Positions 1 through 6,583 are shown, counted from the stretch's first letter. The stretch: 12,211 bases of DNA from Cyanobacteriota bacterium (GCA_027592485.1 JAQCKL010000077.1:1-12211); one strand, 5' to 3'. Notes: generated by a model from the letters alone, not told the origin. Numbers and translations: made by a program.

Positions 1-216
1 TCCCTCAACACAGGCCTTAGCCACCGTCAGCCCCTCTGCCTCCGACGTGGGTCGCACCACCAGATCAGCGCATTTGTCCGCCAGTTGCTGCTGCAAGACC
101 GGGCTGAAGTGGTAGTAGTCCTTAGAGAGTTTTTCGACCTGGGGGCGATCGCGAATCACTTCGATGGCACCCAGGGCGGTTACAAAATTGTCCCAGTTGA
201 TGGTGGCGGTGGGCAT
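1..216 (-). CDS. FAD-linked oxidoreductase, N-terminal 72 residues (partial, runs off left edge)
   Basis: My translation of the minus strand from the ATG at 216-214 stays open to position 1 and begins MPTATINWDNFV. Around residues 50-60 it reads DLVVRPTSEAEGL. That is the typical opening of the FAD_binding_4 domain in GlcD/D-lactate-dehydrogenase-like flavoproteins, where 'vvrPtseeev' precedes the FAD-pyrophosphate loop. The family oxidises 2-hydroxy acids such as glycolate or D-lactate, but the substrate cannot be told from this fragment. The catalytic and C-terminal parts lie outside the window. The gene is the last visible member of a minus-strand run behind the isochorismatase-family gene, 63 bp away. 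Family assignment is by recognition of the N-terminal motif only. Confidence 0.7.
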   Translation of the reverse strand, partial: MPTATINWDNFVTALGAIEVIRDRPQVEKLSKDYYHFSPVLQQQLADKCADLVVRPTSEAEGLTVAKACVEG

Positions 217-257
217 GGGTGATGGAGTAGAGGAGTGATGGGGTAATAGGGTGGTGG

Positions 258-278
258 GGGTAGGTCTTGTGCCTACCC
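258..278. other. Short inverted repeat between two minus-strand genes
   Basis: GGGTAGG at 258-264 pairs perfectly with CCTACCC at 272-278 across a 7-nt loop. It lies just after the stop of the isochorismatase-family gene and before the oxidoreductase gene on the minus strand. There is no T-run on either side, so it is not a convincing intrinsic terminator. It could be an RNA-processing or attenuating hairpin inside the operon. The flanking 225-262 tract is G-rich and simple. Confidence 0.4.
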
Positions 279-279
279 T

Positions 280-1065
280 CTAGGGAGCTGTGGCGTCACG
301 GGGCAGGGCGGCGATCAGCGTTGGGGAATCGGTCGTGAATCCAAAGCATTGGTTCACGTTGTAAACCGTAGCCTGGAAGCAGTAGTCCGGTGAGGTGGTG
401 GCGGTGCAGTCCCGCAGCAAAATGCAGTCGTAGCCGAGGAAATTGGCATCCTGCAAAGTGCAAAGGACGCACTGGTCAGCATTCACCCCCGCAAACAGCA
501 GGGTGGTCTTGCCCAGATTCCGTAAGATGCTATCCAATGGGGTATCCCAAAAACCGCTCATCCGGTACTTATCCACCCCAATATCCACCGGTGCAGCGGG
601 TAATTCATCCACCACCGCCGCCGCCCAACTGCCTTTGGTGAGTACCGGTGCGCCGTTACTGGGCAGCGGATCGCCTAAGCCCACCCCATCGCCGCTGGGG
701 TTATAGACATGGCGCAGGGCGGGGCTAATGTTGAGCAGGTCGGGGCGATTGCCCCAATTGAGCCAAAGGATCGGGACGTGGTGCGATCGCAACTGCGGCA
801 ACAACTGCTGCAAGGGCTGGATCGGCTGGCGGGCTGGGGCCACATCGACCCCAATCGAGGCCAGCCAACCATCGGGGTGGCAAAAGTCATTTTGCATATC
901 CACCACAATGCAGGCAGTTTTAGCCAGATCGAGGGTGATCTGTTTGGTCTCGGTGGCAACGGTGATCGGGCGGGGGGCAATGGCCGGACGGGTGAGATCG
1001 GCACGATCGGCATTCACCTGCCAGGTATTGGGACCAATGCCTAAGGGGTTCAGAATATCTGTCAT
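280..1065 (-). CDS. Isochorismatase-family cysteine hydrolase (nicotinamidase/RutB-like)
   Basis: This is a cytoplasmic alpha/beta hydrolase of the isochorismatase superfamily, 261 aa. The Asp-Lys-Cys catalytic triad is visible: D56 in VVDMQNDF, K166 in VDKYRMSGF, and C199 in AGVNADQCV. The residues before the Cys match the position of the conserved cis-peptide bond. The 45-residue lead before the first strand is longer than in nicotinamidases and resembles the amidohydrolase members that act on carbamate- or ureido-type compounds (RutB-like, N-carbamoyl hydrolases). The exact substrate is unknown. The ATG at 1065 lacks a clear Shine-Dalgarno sequence. The gene starts 36 bp after the stop of the upstream HAD phosphatase, and the FAD oxidoreductase follows, so the three probably form one transcript. 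Family assignment is firm; pathway is inference. Confidence 0.88.
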   Translation of the reverse strand: MTDILNPLGIGPNTWQVNADRADLTRPAIAPRPITVATETKQITLDLAKTACIVVDMQNDFCHPDGWLASIGVDVAPARQPIQPLQQLLPQLRSHHVPILWLNWGNRPDLLNISPALRHVYNPSGDGVGLGDPLPSNGAPVLTKGSWAAAVVDELPAAPVDIGVDKYRMSGFWDTPLDSILRNLGKTTLLFAGVNADQCVLCTLQDANFLGYDCILLRDCTATTSPDYCFQATVYNVNQCFGFTTDSPTLIAALPRDATAP

Positions 1066-1101
1066 GGCAACCAGGCGTAATCCATAGGCGGTTTGGTCAG
1101 C

Positions 1102-1926
1102 CTAATTCAAATCGACTAACACCTGCTGTACCGCCATTGCCCAACCTTCAGGGGCAGGGGCGGGGGCAAGGGTCCAACCGCGATCGCTCAACCTCGGATG
1201 AGGACCAGATTTCCCCGGCAACACGATCGCCTGATCCACATTCTCTAACATGGCCAAATCGTTGGGACTGTTGCCCAACCCCACGGTAGTGAGGGTTTCG
1301 CCGGCGGGCAAAGTGGTGCGATAGTGCTCCACCAACTGGTGAACAGCAACGCCTTTGCCAGCGCTGCCCGCAATTAAATGGGAGAAGCGATCGCCCACCA
1401 CCACCTGAAAGCCAATGGATTCAGCCGCTTCCATGAGGGTTTCGGGGGTGACATTTTTTGGGGTCATGAAGGGTTCGGTAAACTCCCGCGCCTTGGCCTG
1501 TTGGGCATCGGTCTCACTTAACCCGGTCAGCCCCTGGATCTGCTCCACCGAAAAGTCCCCAAACCCCTTGAGGGGACGACCAATCTCCTGGGCCAGCACC
1601 CGCAATCCGGCACGGGCCATTACATAGGCCACCCCCAGCGCCACCACCCGGTAGGGGCCGTCATCTTCCCCCTCTGGCAAGGCAAAGGGGCAGGTGTCTC
1701 GGGGGATAAAAATGGCGCTGCCGTTTTCCACCACGAAGGGATCCGTAATGCCCAAGGTCTGGATCAAGGTCTCCACCTCGGCACGGGTTTTGCTGGTCAC
1801 CGGAATCACCGGGATCCCCTGTTGCTTCAGGGTTGCGAGTACGGGCAGCGCCGCCTGATAGTCATAGGTCTCTCCATGGAGAAGGGTGCCATCCAGATCG
1901 GTAAAGAGGAGTATCGCGCTAGCCAT
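1102..1926 (-). CDS. HAD-IIB phosphatase, mannosyl/glucosyl-3-phosphoglycerate phosphatase family
   Basis: This is a 274-aa HAD hydrolase. Motif I is DLDGT, with nucleophile D10 and acid D12. Motif II is around T44-S45 in PVTSKT, motif III is K191 in GKGVAV, and motif IV is GLGNSPND with D223. The C2-type cap contains REFTEPF (147-153), a signature of the mannosyl-3-phosphoglycerate phosphatase (MpgP) and YedP subfamily. Known members dephosphorylate mannosyl- or glucosyl-3-phosphoglycerate to give the compatible solutes mannosyl- or glucosylglycerate. No synthase gene lies nearby, so the natural substrate is unproven. I chose the ATG at 1926 because it sits directly before the first beta strand. 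A GTG at 1965 would add 13 residues that are not family-like. It is the first gene of a minus-strand run of three. Confidence 0.85.
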   Translation of the reverse strand: MASAILLFTDLDGTLLHGETYDYQAALPVLATLKQQGIPVIPVTSKTRAEVETLIQTLGITDPFVVENGSAIFIPRDTCPFALPEGEDDGPYRVVALGVAYVMARAGLRVLAQEIGRPLKGFGDFSVEQIQGLTGLSETDAQQAKAREFTEPFMTPKNVTPETLMEAAESIGFQVVVGDRFSHLIAGSAGKGVAVHQLVEHYRTTLPAGETLTTVGLGNSPNDLAMLENVDQAIVLPGKSGPHPRLSDRGWTLAPAPAPEGWAMAVQQVLVDLN

Positions 1927-2172
1927 TTTGATGAGAACACTGAGTGTCGTGGTGATGCTTAGCACAGAATCAAAATGGCTCGCAGCCTAGCCCGATTCGG
2001 ACGGCAACTGCCTATCGCCATGGTTGTGCTGGGGCAAATAACGCTACCTATCATCCTATGGTTCTGAATTCCTGGGGGGCGATCGCGACGATCCGTTGCA
2101 GATTGACGCGCTGCGGCCCTTAAGCTGCGCTAAACATTACGAAGGGTCTCGTGATCCCGAACCCAATCTTTC

Positions 2173-2203
2173 TTTAAGTTTTACCCAGGGGTTTTAAGTT
2201 TTA
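2173..2203. repeat. Two direct repeats TTTAAGTTTTA, 20-bp period
   Basis: The exact 11-mer TTTAAGTTTTA occurs at 2173-2183 and again at 2193-2203. The starts are 20 bp apart, about two helical turns. Tandem sites on one face of the helix are typical of dimeric activator binding, for example by response regulators. The sequence does not match the cyanobacterial HLR1 (RpaB), NtcA or Pho box consensus as I know them. It lies about 70 bp upstream of the TACAAT hexamer, so a role in activating the 74-aa gene is possible but inferred. Confidence 0.45.
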
Positions 2204-2254
2204 GGCTGAGAGCGCTTGTCTCTATCGGAGAGGCACGGTAGCCTAAGAGACAAG
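2201..2254 (+). promoter_or_regulatory. Interlocking inverted repeats upstream of the 74-aa gene (structured leader or operator)
   Basis: TTAGGCT (2201-2207) is complementary to AGCCTAA (2240-2246). CTTGTCTCT (2215-2223) is complementary to AGAGACAAG (2246-2254). The two pairings cross, so in RNA they would form a pseudoknot or be mutually exclusive. A third option is the local hairpin 2217-2223 with 2229-2235, loop ATCGG, which competes for the second left arm. If transcription starts upstream, this is a switch-like leader. If it starts after 2261, these are DNA operator half-sites. I do not recognise a known riboswitch class. The complementarity is seen directly; any function is inference. 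Confidence 0.4.
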
Positions 2255-2312
2255 GTACAATCTTAAAAAAGTATTAAATAAATCTAATCATGTCCCTTTC
2301 CCTGGTCCCTAT

Positions 2313-2319
2313 AGAGGAG
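2313..2319 (+). promoter_or_regulatory. Strong Shine-Dalgarno of the 74-aa gene
   Basis: AGAGGAG ends 8 nt before the ATG at 2328. It is the clearest ribosome-binding site in the window and supports both the gene and its start, unlike most neighbours here, which have no obvious Shine-Dalgarno sequence. Confidence 0.7.
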
Positions 2320-2327
2320 CAATCAAT

Positions 2328-2552
2328 ATGGATGCTTCGCTCTTGCGGTTACTCTGGTCTCTGATTGAAGAAACCCCAACTCACTTGCTGATGCGGCTAG
2401 ACTCGGCTGGACTTTGTCAGTATCTGCTCAACAAAATTGATATGCGGGTCTGCCTGGATGACGAACAGCACCAAGCCCTTCAAGCCTACATTGCCTCCCA
2501 TACCCATCTGATTCGTGAAAGTCGCGAGCTTTCCAGCGCCTGTGTCGCCTAG
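2328..2552 (+). CDS. Conserved-looking small cytoplasmic protein, 74 aa, unknown function
   Basis: The protein begins MDASLLRLLWSLIEE and is predicted to be mostly helical. A leucine-rich N-terminal helix (residues 4-30) is followed by LCQYLLNKI (29-37), and residues 46-67 form a second amphipathic helix (QHQALQAYIASHTHLI). There is no signal peptide, membrane segment or metal motif. The style resembles small orphan proteins widespread in cyanobacteria, but I cannot name a family. A strong Shine-Dalgarno sequence and an elaborate upstream region argue that it is real and regulated. Its TAG stop overlaps the TAG stop of the opposing methylase-like gene within one CTAG palindrome, so the two genes converge without a terminator between them. 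Confidence 0.75.
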   Translation: MDASLLRLLWSLIEETPTHLLMRLDSAGLCQYLLNKIDMRVCLDDEQHQALQAYIASHTHLIRESRELSSACVA

Positions 2553-4381
2553 GACGGTAACCCCACTACAGTGATGCCTTGGGGTTGGGTGAGGGCATCA
2601 CACCGTTGCGTAAACAAAGCCCCCATATACAGCGCTTTCAGGGTTGTGCCTGGGGCGGCGGCATAATCGGGGCTACGACGAAAGTACTGACGGCTGCAAG
2701 CCACCTCTCCCCCGTAGGTAATCCAATCCTGAGCCAAGGCTGGGTTCTGTCTTAGCAGCGCTTGACGGTTTTGTTTAAATGTTTTGAGATCCACGCCCAG
2801 CGCCGCCCAGTGAGTTTGGTTGCGGCAATAAAAGTCCTCTGGGTTGGGGCGGAGGGTGCCTTTAGGGGGCTGAGTCAGCACCACGTCAAAGCCGCCCTGT
2901 TGGGTCAATCGATCATGGAAGTAAAACCCCCAGTGAAAGGGGGTTAGAGCAGTGATATCAGCAAGGGTGAGCAGCCGTCGCCGAGGTCGCCCTTGACCTT
3001 GGGGGAGCGTCACCCGAATCCCCAAGGTCTGGCTAAACCGGTTGAATAGCAGTTGGTCTAGCTTGGTTTGGGCGATGTGTTCTAGGGTTTCTAGGCGATC
3101 TCGCAAAAATTCCCCCTGCAAAGCCGGTGGGAGGGTGCCGGTCTCTGCCAGGGCTTGGGTCTGGGCACGATACTCCTCGGCGCGCAGGTGTTTCTCCTTC
3201 AGGATGGTGCGGTAGCTATCGGCGGCGAGGGGCTGGAGCAGGTTCCCCTGGAGGGCGGTTTCTGAGGGAGCCAGGGTCGCCGCCTTCTTGGTCAAGGGCA
3301 CCTGGTCAAAGCCCACCTCATCCACCTGAATAAAGCCGATCAAGCTATTGCCCACCCGCAGGTTCATGGTCAGGGGCGGCAATGGGGCTGGGGTCGAGGC
3401 AGTGGACAGCAGGGCGAGGGCCAACTGGGTGCGGACAATATCTATGGCGACAGGGTCTAGATCGACCCCGTAAAGGTTTTGGGTGATGATTTGGCAAGTT
3501 ATTGTCCAGTCAACACTGGGCGATTGGGCTGGCAAAGATGGCAGCGGCGTCAGCAGGGCGGCGGGGTGGTTAGCGCCGTGGTCCAGGCAGAGCCGATACA
3601 GCTGTTGCAGGCAATCCAGGGCCATCAACAGGAATCGGCCCGAGCCACAGGCCGGATCTAGCACCGTGACTTGGGGCAAAACCTGGTTGACCAACAGGGC
3701 ACACAGATCATCTGTGAGGCTGGTGCCCAAAGCATCGATGGATGAAAAATCCTGGCCGGTGTGGCGGTGGATTTCGGCCCGGATGTAGGCATGGAGGGTG
3801 CGATCGCCCAGCTCCGCCAACTGCTCTGGGGTAGAAATCTGAGGCTTCCCGGTGGGGCTATTGATCAATCCTTCAAAGGCGATCGCCAATCGTCCCGGCG
3901 TGAGGGTAGGGTCGCTATCCCCAGCCGATTCCTGCCAAGCCCAGCTTTGCTCAGCTAACCAGGCCAATAGGGCTTCCAAGGGTTCATCCGGCAGATGTAA
4001 TTGGGGGTACTCGGTTTCTAAGGGATGGGGCGCAAACAGCACCGACCCGAGATAGGGCAAGGGGCCGAGGCGGGTGTGTAGATCTAAGGGCCGTTCTGCT
4101 TCTGGTAGACCCAGTCCTTGGTAGAGCAGGGGTTTCAGCATCTGGCTGTAGAAGCGATCGCGGCCCTGCTGTTGGCTCTGTCCTAAGAGCGTTTGCACAT
4201 ACCAGTCATCACCACCCAGCCAACCGGAGCGCTGCAATCCATGGAGAATCAGGAATCGATTGAGCAGTACCTGGGCATAGATACGACGGTGGGGAGCCGG
4301 TTCCATGCCTTGAATAGCAGCGGCCAGGGCCTCTCGATGGTCCCTCAAAATTGGGTGCAAGTAATTCGGTGAACGTGCCAC
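2549..4381 (-). CDS. Eco57I/type IIG-like N6-adenine DNA methylase relative, degenerate catalytic motif and missing C-terminus
   Basis: This 610-aa protein has the architecture of the methylase part of type IIG or Eco57I-like enzymes. An N-terminal helical region (about 35-95; LLNRFLILHGLQ-RSGWLGG) resembles the segment before their MTase domain. SAM-binding motif I is DPACGSGRF (242-250), motif II is NLYGVDLDP (302-310), and LRVGNSLIGF is at 341-350. FHWGFYF then leads to GGFDVVLTQPPKG (497-508), where the family has GNPPY. The catalytic Asn and aromatic residue of NPPY are replaced (TQPPK), and the YYTP-type motif expected before motif I is absent. The protein stops just after ITVVGLPS, equivalent to the 'gfivPs' strand, so no target-recognition domain is present. 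No nuclease or specificity gene adjoins it. It starts at GTG (4381). It may be an inactive relic or a repurposed SAM-binding protein. Family certain, activity doubtful. Confidence 0.78.
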   Translation of the reverse strand: MARSPNYLHPILRDHREALAAAIQGMEPAPHRRIYAQVLLNRFLILHGLQRSGWLGGDDWYVQTLLGQSQQQGRDRFYSQMLKPLLYQGLGLPEAERPLDLHTRLGPLPYLGSVLFAPHPLETEYPQLHLPDEPLEALLAWLAEQSWAWQESAGDSDPTLTPGRLAIAFEGLINSPTGKPQISTPEQLAELGDRTLHAYIRAEIHRHTGQDFSSIDALGTSLTDDLCALLVNQVLPQVTVLDPACGSGRFLLMALDCLQQLYRLCLDHGANHPAALLTPLPSLPAQSPSVDWTITCQIITQNLYGVDLDPVAIDIVRTQLALALLSTASTPAPLPPLTMNLRVGNSLIGFIQVDEVGFDQVPLTKKAATLAPSETALQGNLLQPLAADSYRTILKEKHLRAEEYRAQTQALAETGTLPPALQGEFLRDRLETLEHIAQTKLDQLLFNRFSQTLGIRVTLPQGQGRPRRRLLTLADITALTPFHWGFYFHDRLTQQGGFDVVLTQPPKGTLRPNPEDFYCRNQTHWAALGVDLKTFKQNRQALLRQNPALAQDWITYGGEVACSRQYFRRSPDYAAAPGTTLKALYMGALFTQRCDALTQPQGITVVGLPS

Positions 4382-4470
4382 AAATCAGGCGATACGTAAC
4401 TGTCCCCTGAGCAGAGTCGTAGGCTTAGCCTTGCCAAAGGGAATCGGGGTTGTTGCGGGAGATCTGGCTT

Positions 4471-4485
4471 TCTCCCCTGGGGAGA
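4471..4485. other. Near-perfect palindrome TCTCCCC-T-GGGGAGA
   Basis: Seven bases pair across a single central T. The site is about 90 bp upstream of the GTG of the methylase-like gene and about 140 bp beyond the SRPBCC stop, in an otherwise plain 242-bp gap (4382-4623). It has no following T-run on either strand. It could be an operator or the remnant of a terminator for the crtQ transcript. Confidence 0.35.
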
Positions 4486-4559
4486 CCCTTGGCGTTGGCT
4501 TTTCACCCCACCTACCGAGCATCATAAATTGAGCCCTGACCAACACCAAATATTGCCAA

Positions 4560-4612
4560 CTCCCTAGCCCCCCAACTCCCTCGCTCCCTCGCCGCTCCCC
4601 AGCTCCCTCGCC
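4560..4612. repeat. CTCCCTCG-type low-complexity tract
   Basis: Imperfect copies of CTCCCTCG occur at 4576-4583, 4584-4591 and 4603-4610, with variants CTCCCTAG (4560-4567) and CTCCCCAG (4595-4602). The tract begins about 12 bp beyond the SRPBCC stop. On the minus strand it is a run of G-triplets and G-quartets, so the 3' end of that transcript is G-rich and could form a G-quadruplex. Similar simple G/A-rich tails are common in cyanobacterial intergenic regions. Confidence 0.55.
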
Positions 4613-4623
4613 TTCTGGACGCC

Positions 4624-5070
4624 CTAAGATTGCTTATACGATGCCTGGGCATAGTCGCGAAACCGATTCATATCCGCTTGCAACGTTGACTCCACCAGCC
4701 GACCCAGGAAGAGATTATCCATCAACTGGCCGATAAAACTGGGGATGGAATAGGCCACCGTTAGCTTGACGCTGCAACGCTCCTTCTGGTCGTAGAAGCG
4801 AATCGCCCCCCGGTTGGGCAAGCCATCCACCGACTCCCATTGAATAATTTGGTTAGTCAAAAGCTTGGTGATGCGAGACAGCCAGCTAAAGTCAAAACCC
4901 CCAGCGGCCAGCTTCCAGCGGGACAGCTCCGGGTCCTCGGGCAAGATCGTTACCGCGTCGATCCATTTCATCCAACGGGGCATTTGCTCCAGATCGGACC
5001 ACAGCTCCCAAGCCACAGTCACCGGCACCTCCACTTCCACTAAGACGCTGTGTTCTAGCCAATTACTCAT
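4624..5070 (-). CDS. SRPBCC (START-like, cyclase/dehydrase) family protein downstream of crtQ
   Basis: This is a 148-aa single-domain protein of the SRPBCC/polyketide-cyclase fold. It has an N-terminal strand HSVLVEVEVPVTVAWELWSD, the W-x-x-W helix region (PRWMKWIDAV), a central beta meander, and a C-terminal long helix (about 120-145, VESTLQADMNRFRDYAQ) that closes the hydrophobic cavity. There is no signal peptide. It starts 36 bp after crtQ stops and is probably co-transcribed. In Synechocystis the neighbour of crtQ (slr0940) is likewise such a protein (slr0941), to my knowledge. A role in binding or passing hydrophobic carotenoid intermediates is plausible but unproven. Confidence 0.82.
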   Translation of the reverse strand: MSNWLEHSVLVEVEVPVTVAWELWSDLEQMPRWMKWIDAVTILPEDPELSRWKLAAGGFDFSWLSRITKLLTNQIIQWESVDGLPNRGAIRFYDQKERCSVKLTVAYSIPSFIGQLMDNLFLGRLVESTLQADMNRFRDYAQASYKQS

Positions 5071-5106
5071 GGGAATAGGGAGAAAGAATGGGGAATGAAG
5101 CTGAGA

Positions 5107-6552
5107 TTAGGCCAGTTGTAGGGCGCGTTCAAGAATGGCCTTGGCGGCTTGACGGCCAGAAAGGGTTGCCCCTTCCATACTATCGATGTAGTCCTGTTGG
5201 GTGTAGCTGCCCGCCAGAAAGAAGTTGGGGATGGGGGTGGCTTGGCTGGGACGGTAGGGATCCATGCCCGGTGCTTCCCGGTAGAGAGATTGGGCCAACT
5301 TCACCACATTGGACCAGGTCAGGGTCAGCTCTCGGGAGCTGGGGAAGAGGTCATGGATTTGCTTGAGGGCGTGCTGGGCGATCGCCTCACTGGACATGGG
5401 CACAAAGGCATCACCGGGGGTTAACACCACCTGCATCAGGGAGCCCTGGCCCTCGCGGTAATAGTCTTTGGGGCTGGTCAGGGCGAGATCGGCAAAGCAA
5501 GAGAAATCGGCATCGGCACTGTAGAGCAGGTTATCGATGCCCGCCGCTGCCTGCACTTGGCGACGCTTGGCCTCATCTTCCATTTCTGTGACCCAGCCAT
5601 CAAAGCGCAGTTGCACCGTCACCACGGGGACGGCGTCCAGCTTATAAATGTTGTCGAACTGGGGCCACTGTCGCCATTCTGCTGGCAGGAGTCGCTGGAT
5701 GCCGGGGACATCACAGGCCGCCAGGTAGGCGTCGGCGGTGATAATGTCTTCGGTGTCTGCTTGGGCGATCGCCAATCCCGTCACCCGTGTGGCCTGTCCC
5801 TCCCCGGCAAACAGGATGCGGCGGGTTTGGCGGCGGGTATGCACCTTGGCCCCCCGCGCCTGGATGTAGTCCAAGATCGGCTTGTGCAGGTATTCATGGG
5901 GGGAACCGGCCAGCATATTCAACCGAGAGGCCTCGGTCTTGGTGGCAAACATGATGAAAATGGTGAGCACGCACCGAGCGGAGATGTGTTCGGTGTCGAT
6001 GAAGCCCAGGGCCAGGGCAATGGGGTCCCACATGCGCTTAAGGCTATTTTGGGAGCCGCCATGGCTACGGAACCAGTCGGCAAAGCTGACCCGATCCAGG
6101 CTGCGAATCCATTTCATGGCCCCTTCGTAGCTGACTAAACCAGGGACGACGGGGCTGGTGCCGAGGGCGATCGCGTTTTGGATCTTATCCATGAGGCCCA
6201 GTTGCCCGGTGGTGAAAAAGGCCTTTAAGCCATTTAGCGGTGCCCCTAACAGGAAGCGAAAGTCGAGGGTGCCAATGTCGCCGCCGCGATTGATAAAGGT
6301 ATGGACGTGGTCCTTGGGGAGGAGGTTGTCATAGGCCCCCACCTGCTTCATCAGGGCGAATAGGTTGCTGTAGTTGTTGAAAAACACATGGAGGCCCATC
6401 TCAATATGGTTGCCGTCCTTATCGACCCAGCTCCCCACCTTGCCGCCAATAAAGGGGCGGGATTCAAAGATTTCAACCTCATGACCGGCATCGACTAGGT
6501 CTACGGCGGTGGATAACCCAGCTAAGCCTGCCCCGACAATCGCAACTCGCAT
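5107..6552 (-). CDS. crtQ: 9,9'-di-cis-zeta-carotene desaturase
   Basis: This is a 481-aa flavoprotein of the plant/cyanobacterial phytoene-desaturase-like family. It introduces two double bases-pairs of unsaturation into 9,9'-di-cis-zeta-carotene, via neurosporene, to give poly-cis-lycopene (prolycopene), with quinones as electron acceptor, at the membrane. The dinucleotide-binding motif VAIVGAGLAGLS (3-14) ends its second strand at E30 (EIFESR), followed by GGKVGSW. The body contains IEMGLHVFFNNY and EASRLNMLAGSP, and the C-terminus has FFLAGSYTQQDYIDSMEGA, the family FAD-binding end motif. Length matches cyanobacterial CrtQ (close to 490 aa). I chose the ATG at 6552, directly before the first beta strand. 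The open frame extends to a TTG at 6681, adding 43 basic, Trp-rich residues unlike the family. The SRPBCC gene follows as a probable operon partner. Confidence 0.93.
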   Translation of the reverse strand: MRVAIVGAGLAGLSTAVDLVDAGHEVEIFESRPFIGGKVGSWVDKDGNHIEMGLHVFFNNYSNLFALMKQVGAYDNLLPKDHVHTFINRGGDIGTLDFRFLLGAPLNGLKAFFTTGQLGLMDKIQNAIALGTSPVVPGLVSYEGAMKWIRSLDRVSFADWFRSHGGSQNSLKRMWDPIALALGFIDTEHISARCVLTIFIMFATKTEASRLNMLAGSPHEYLHKPILDYIQARGAKVHTRRQTRRILFAGEGQATRVTGLAIAQADTEDIITADAYLAACDVPGIQRLLPAEWRQWPQFDNIYKLDAVPVVTVQLRFDGWVTEMEDEAKRRQVQAAAGIDNLLYSADADFSCFADLALTSPKDYYREGQGSLMQVVLTPGDAFVPMSSEAIAQHALKQIHDLFPSSRELTLTWSNVVKLAQSLYREAPGMDPYRPSQATPIPNFFLAGSYTQQDYIDSMEGATLSGRQAAKAILERALQLA

Positions 6553-6583
6553 TCGTGGTGGTGTACTCAAAGAAACTTTACGT

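Larger units (their letters stand above)
1927..2327. other. Intergenic region, 400 bp, between divergent genes
   Basis: This region separates the minus-strand phosphatase from the plus-strand 74-aa gene. The left half contains a HIP1 site and a possible 30-codon hydrophobic reading frame at 1975-2067, which I do not call as a gene because it has no ribosome-binding site. The right half (2170-2260) is structured, with two 11-bp direct repeats and interlocking inverted repeats, listed separately. A TACAAT hexamer at 2256-2261 could be a -10 box for the 74-aa gene, though no good -35 precedes it. I see no tRNA or recognisable riboswitch class. Confidence 0.6.

Noticed and set aside
2495..2560. 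In another minus-strand frame, the sequence just past the methylase stop reads VTVLGDTGAGKLATF, which looks like a P-loop (Walker A).
   Set aside because: The Lys is followed by Leu rather than Ser/Thr, no Walker B follows, and the frame closes within about 50 codons. The same DNA encodes the C-terminus of the 74-aa plus-strand gene, so I take it as coincidence. A frameshift check in relatives would settle whether a longer fusion ever existed.
5557..6138. Long open frame of 193 codons antisense to crtQ.
   Set aside because: It is a high-GC shadow of crtQ with no recognisable domain and no ribosome-binding site.
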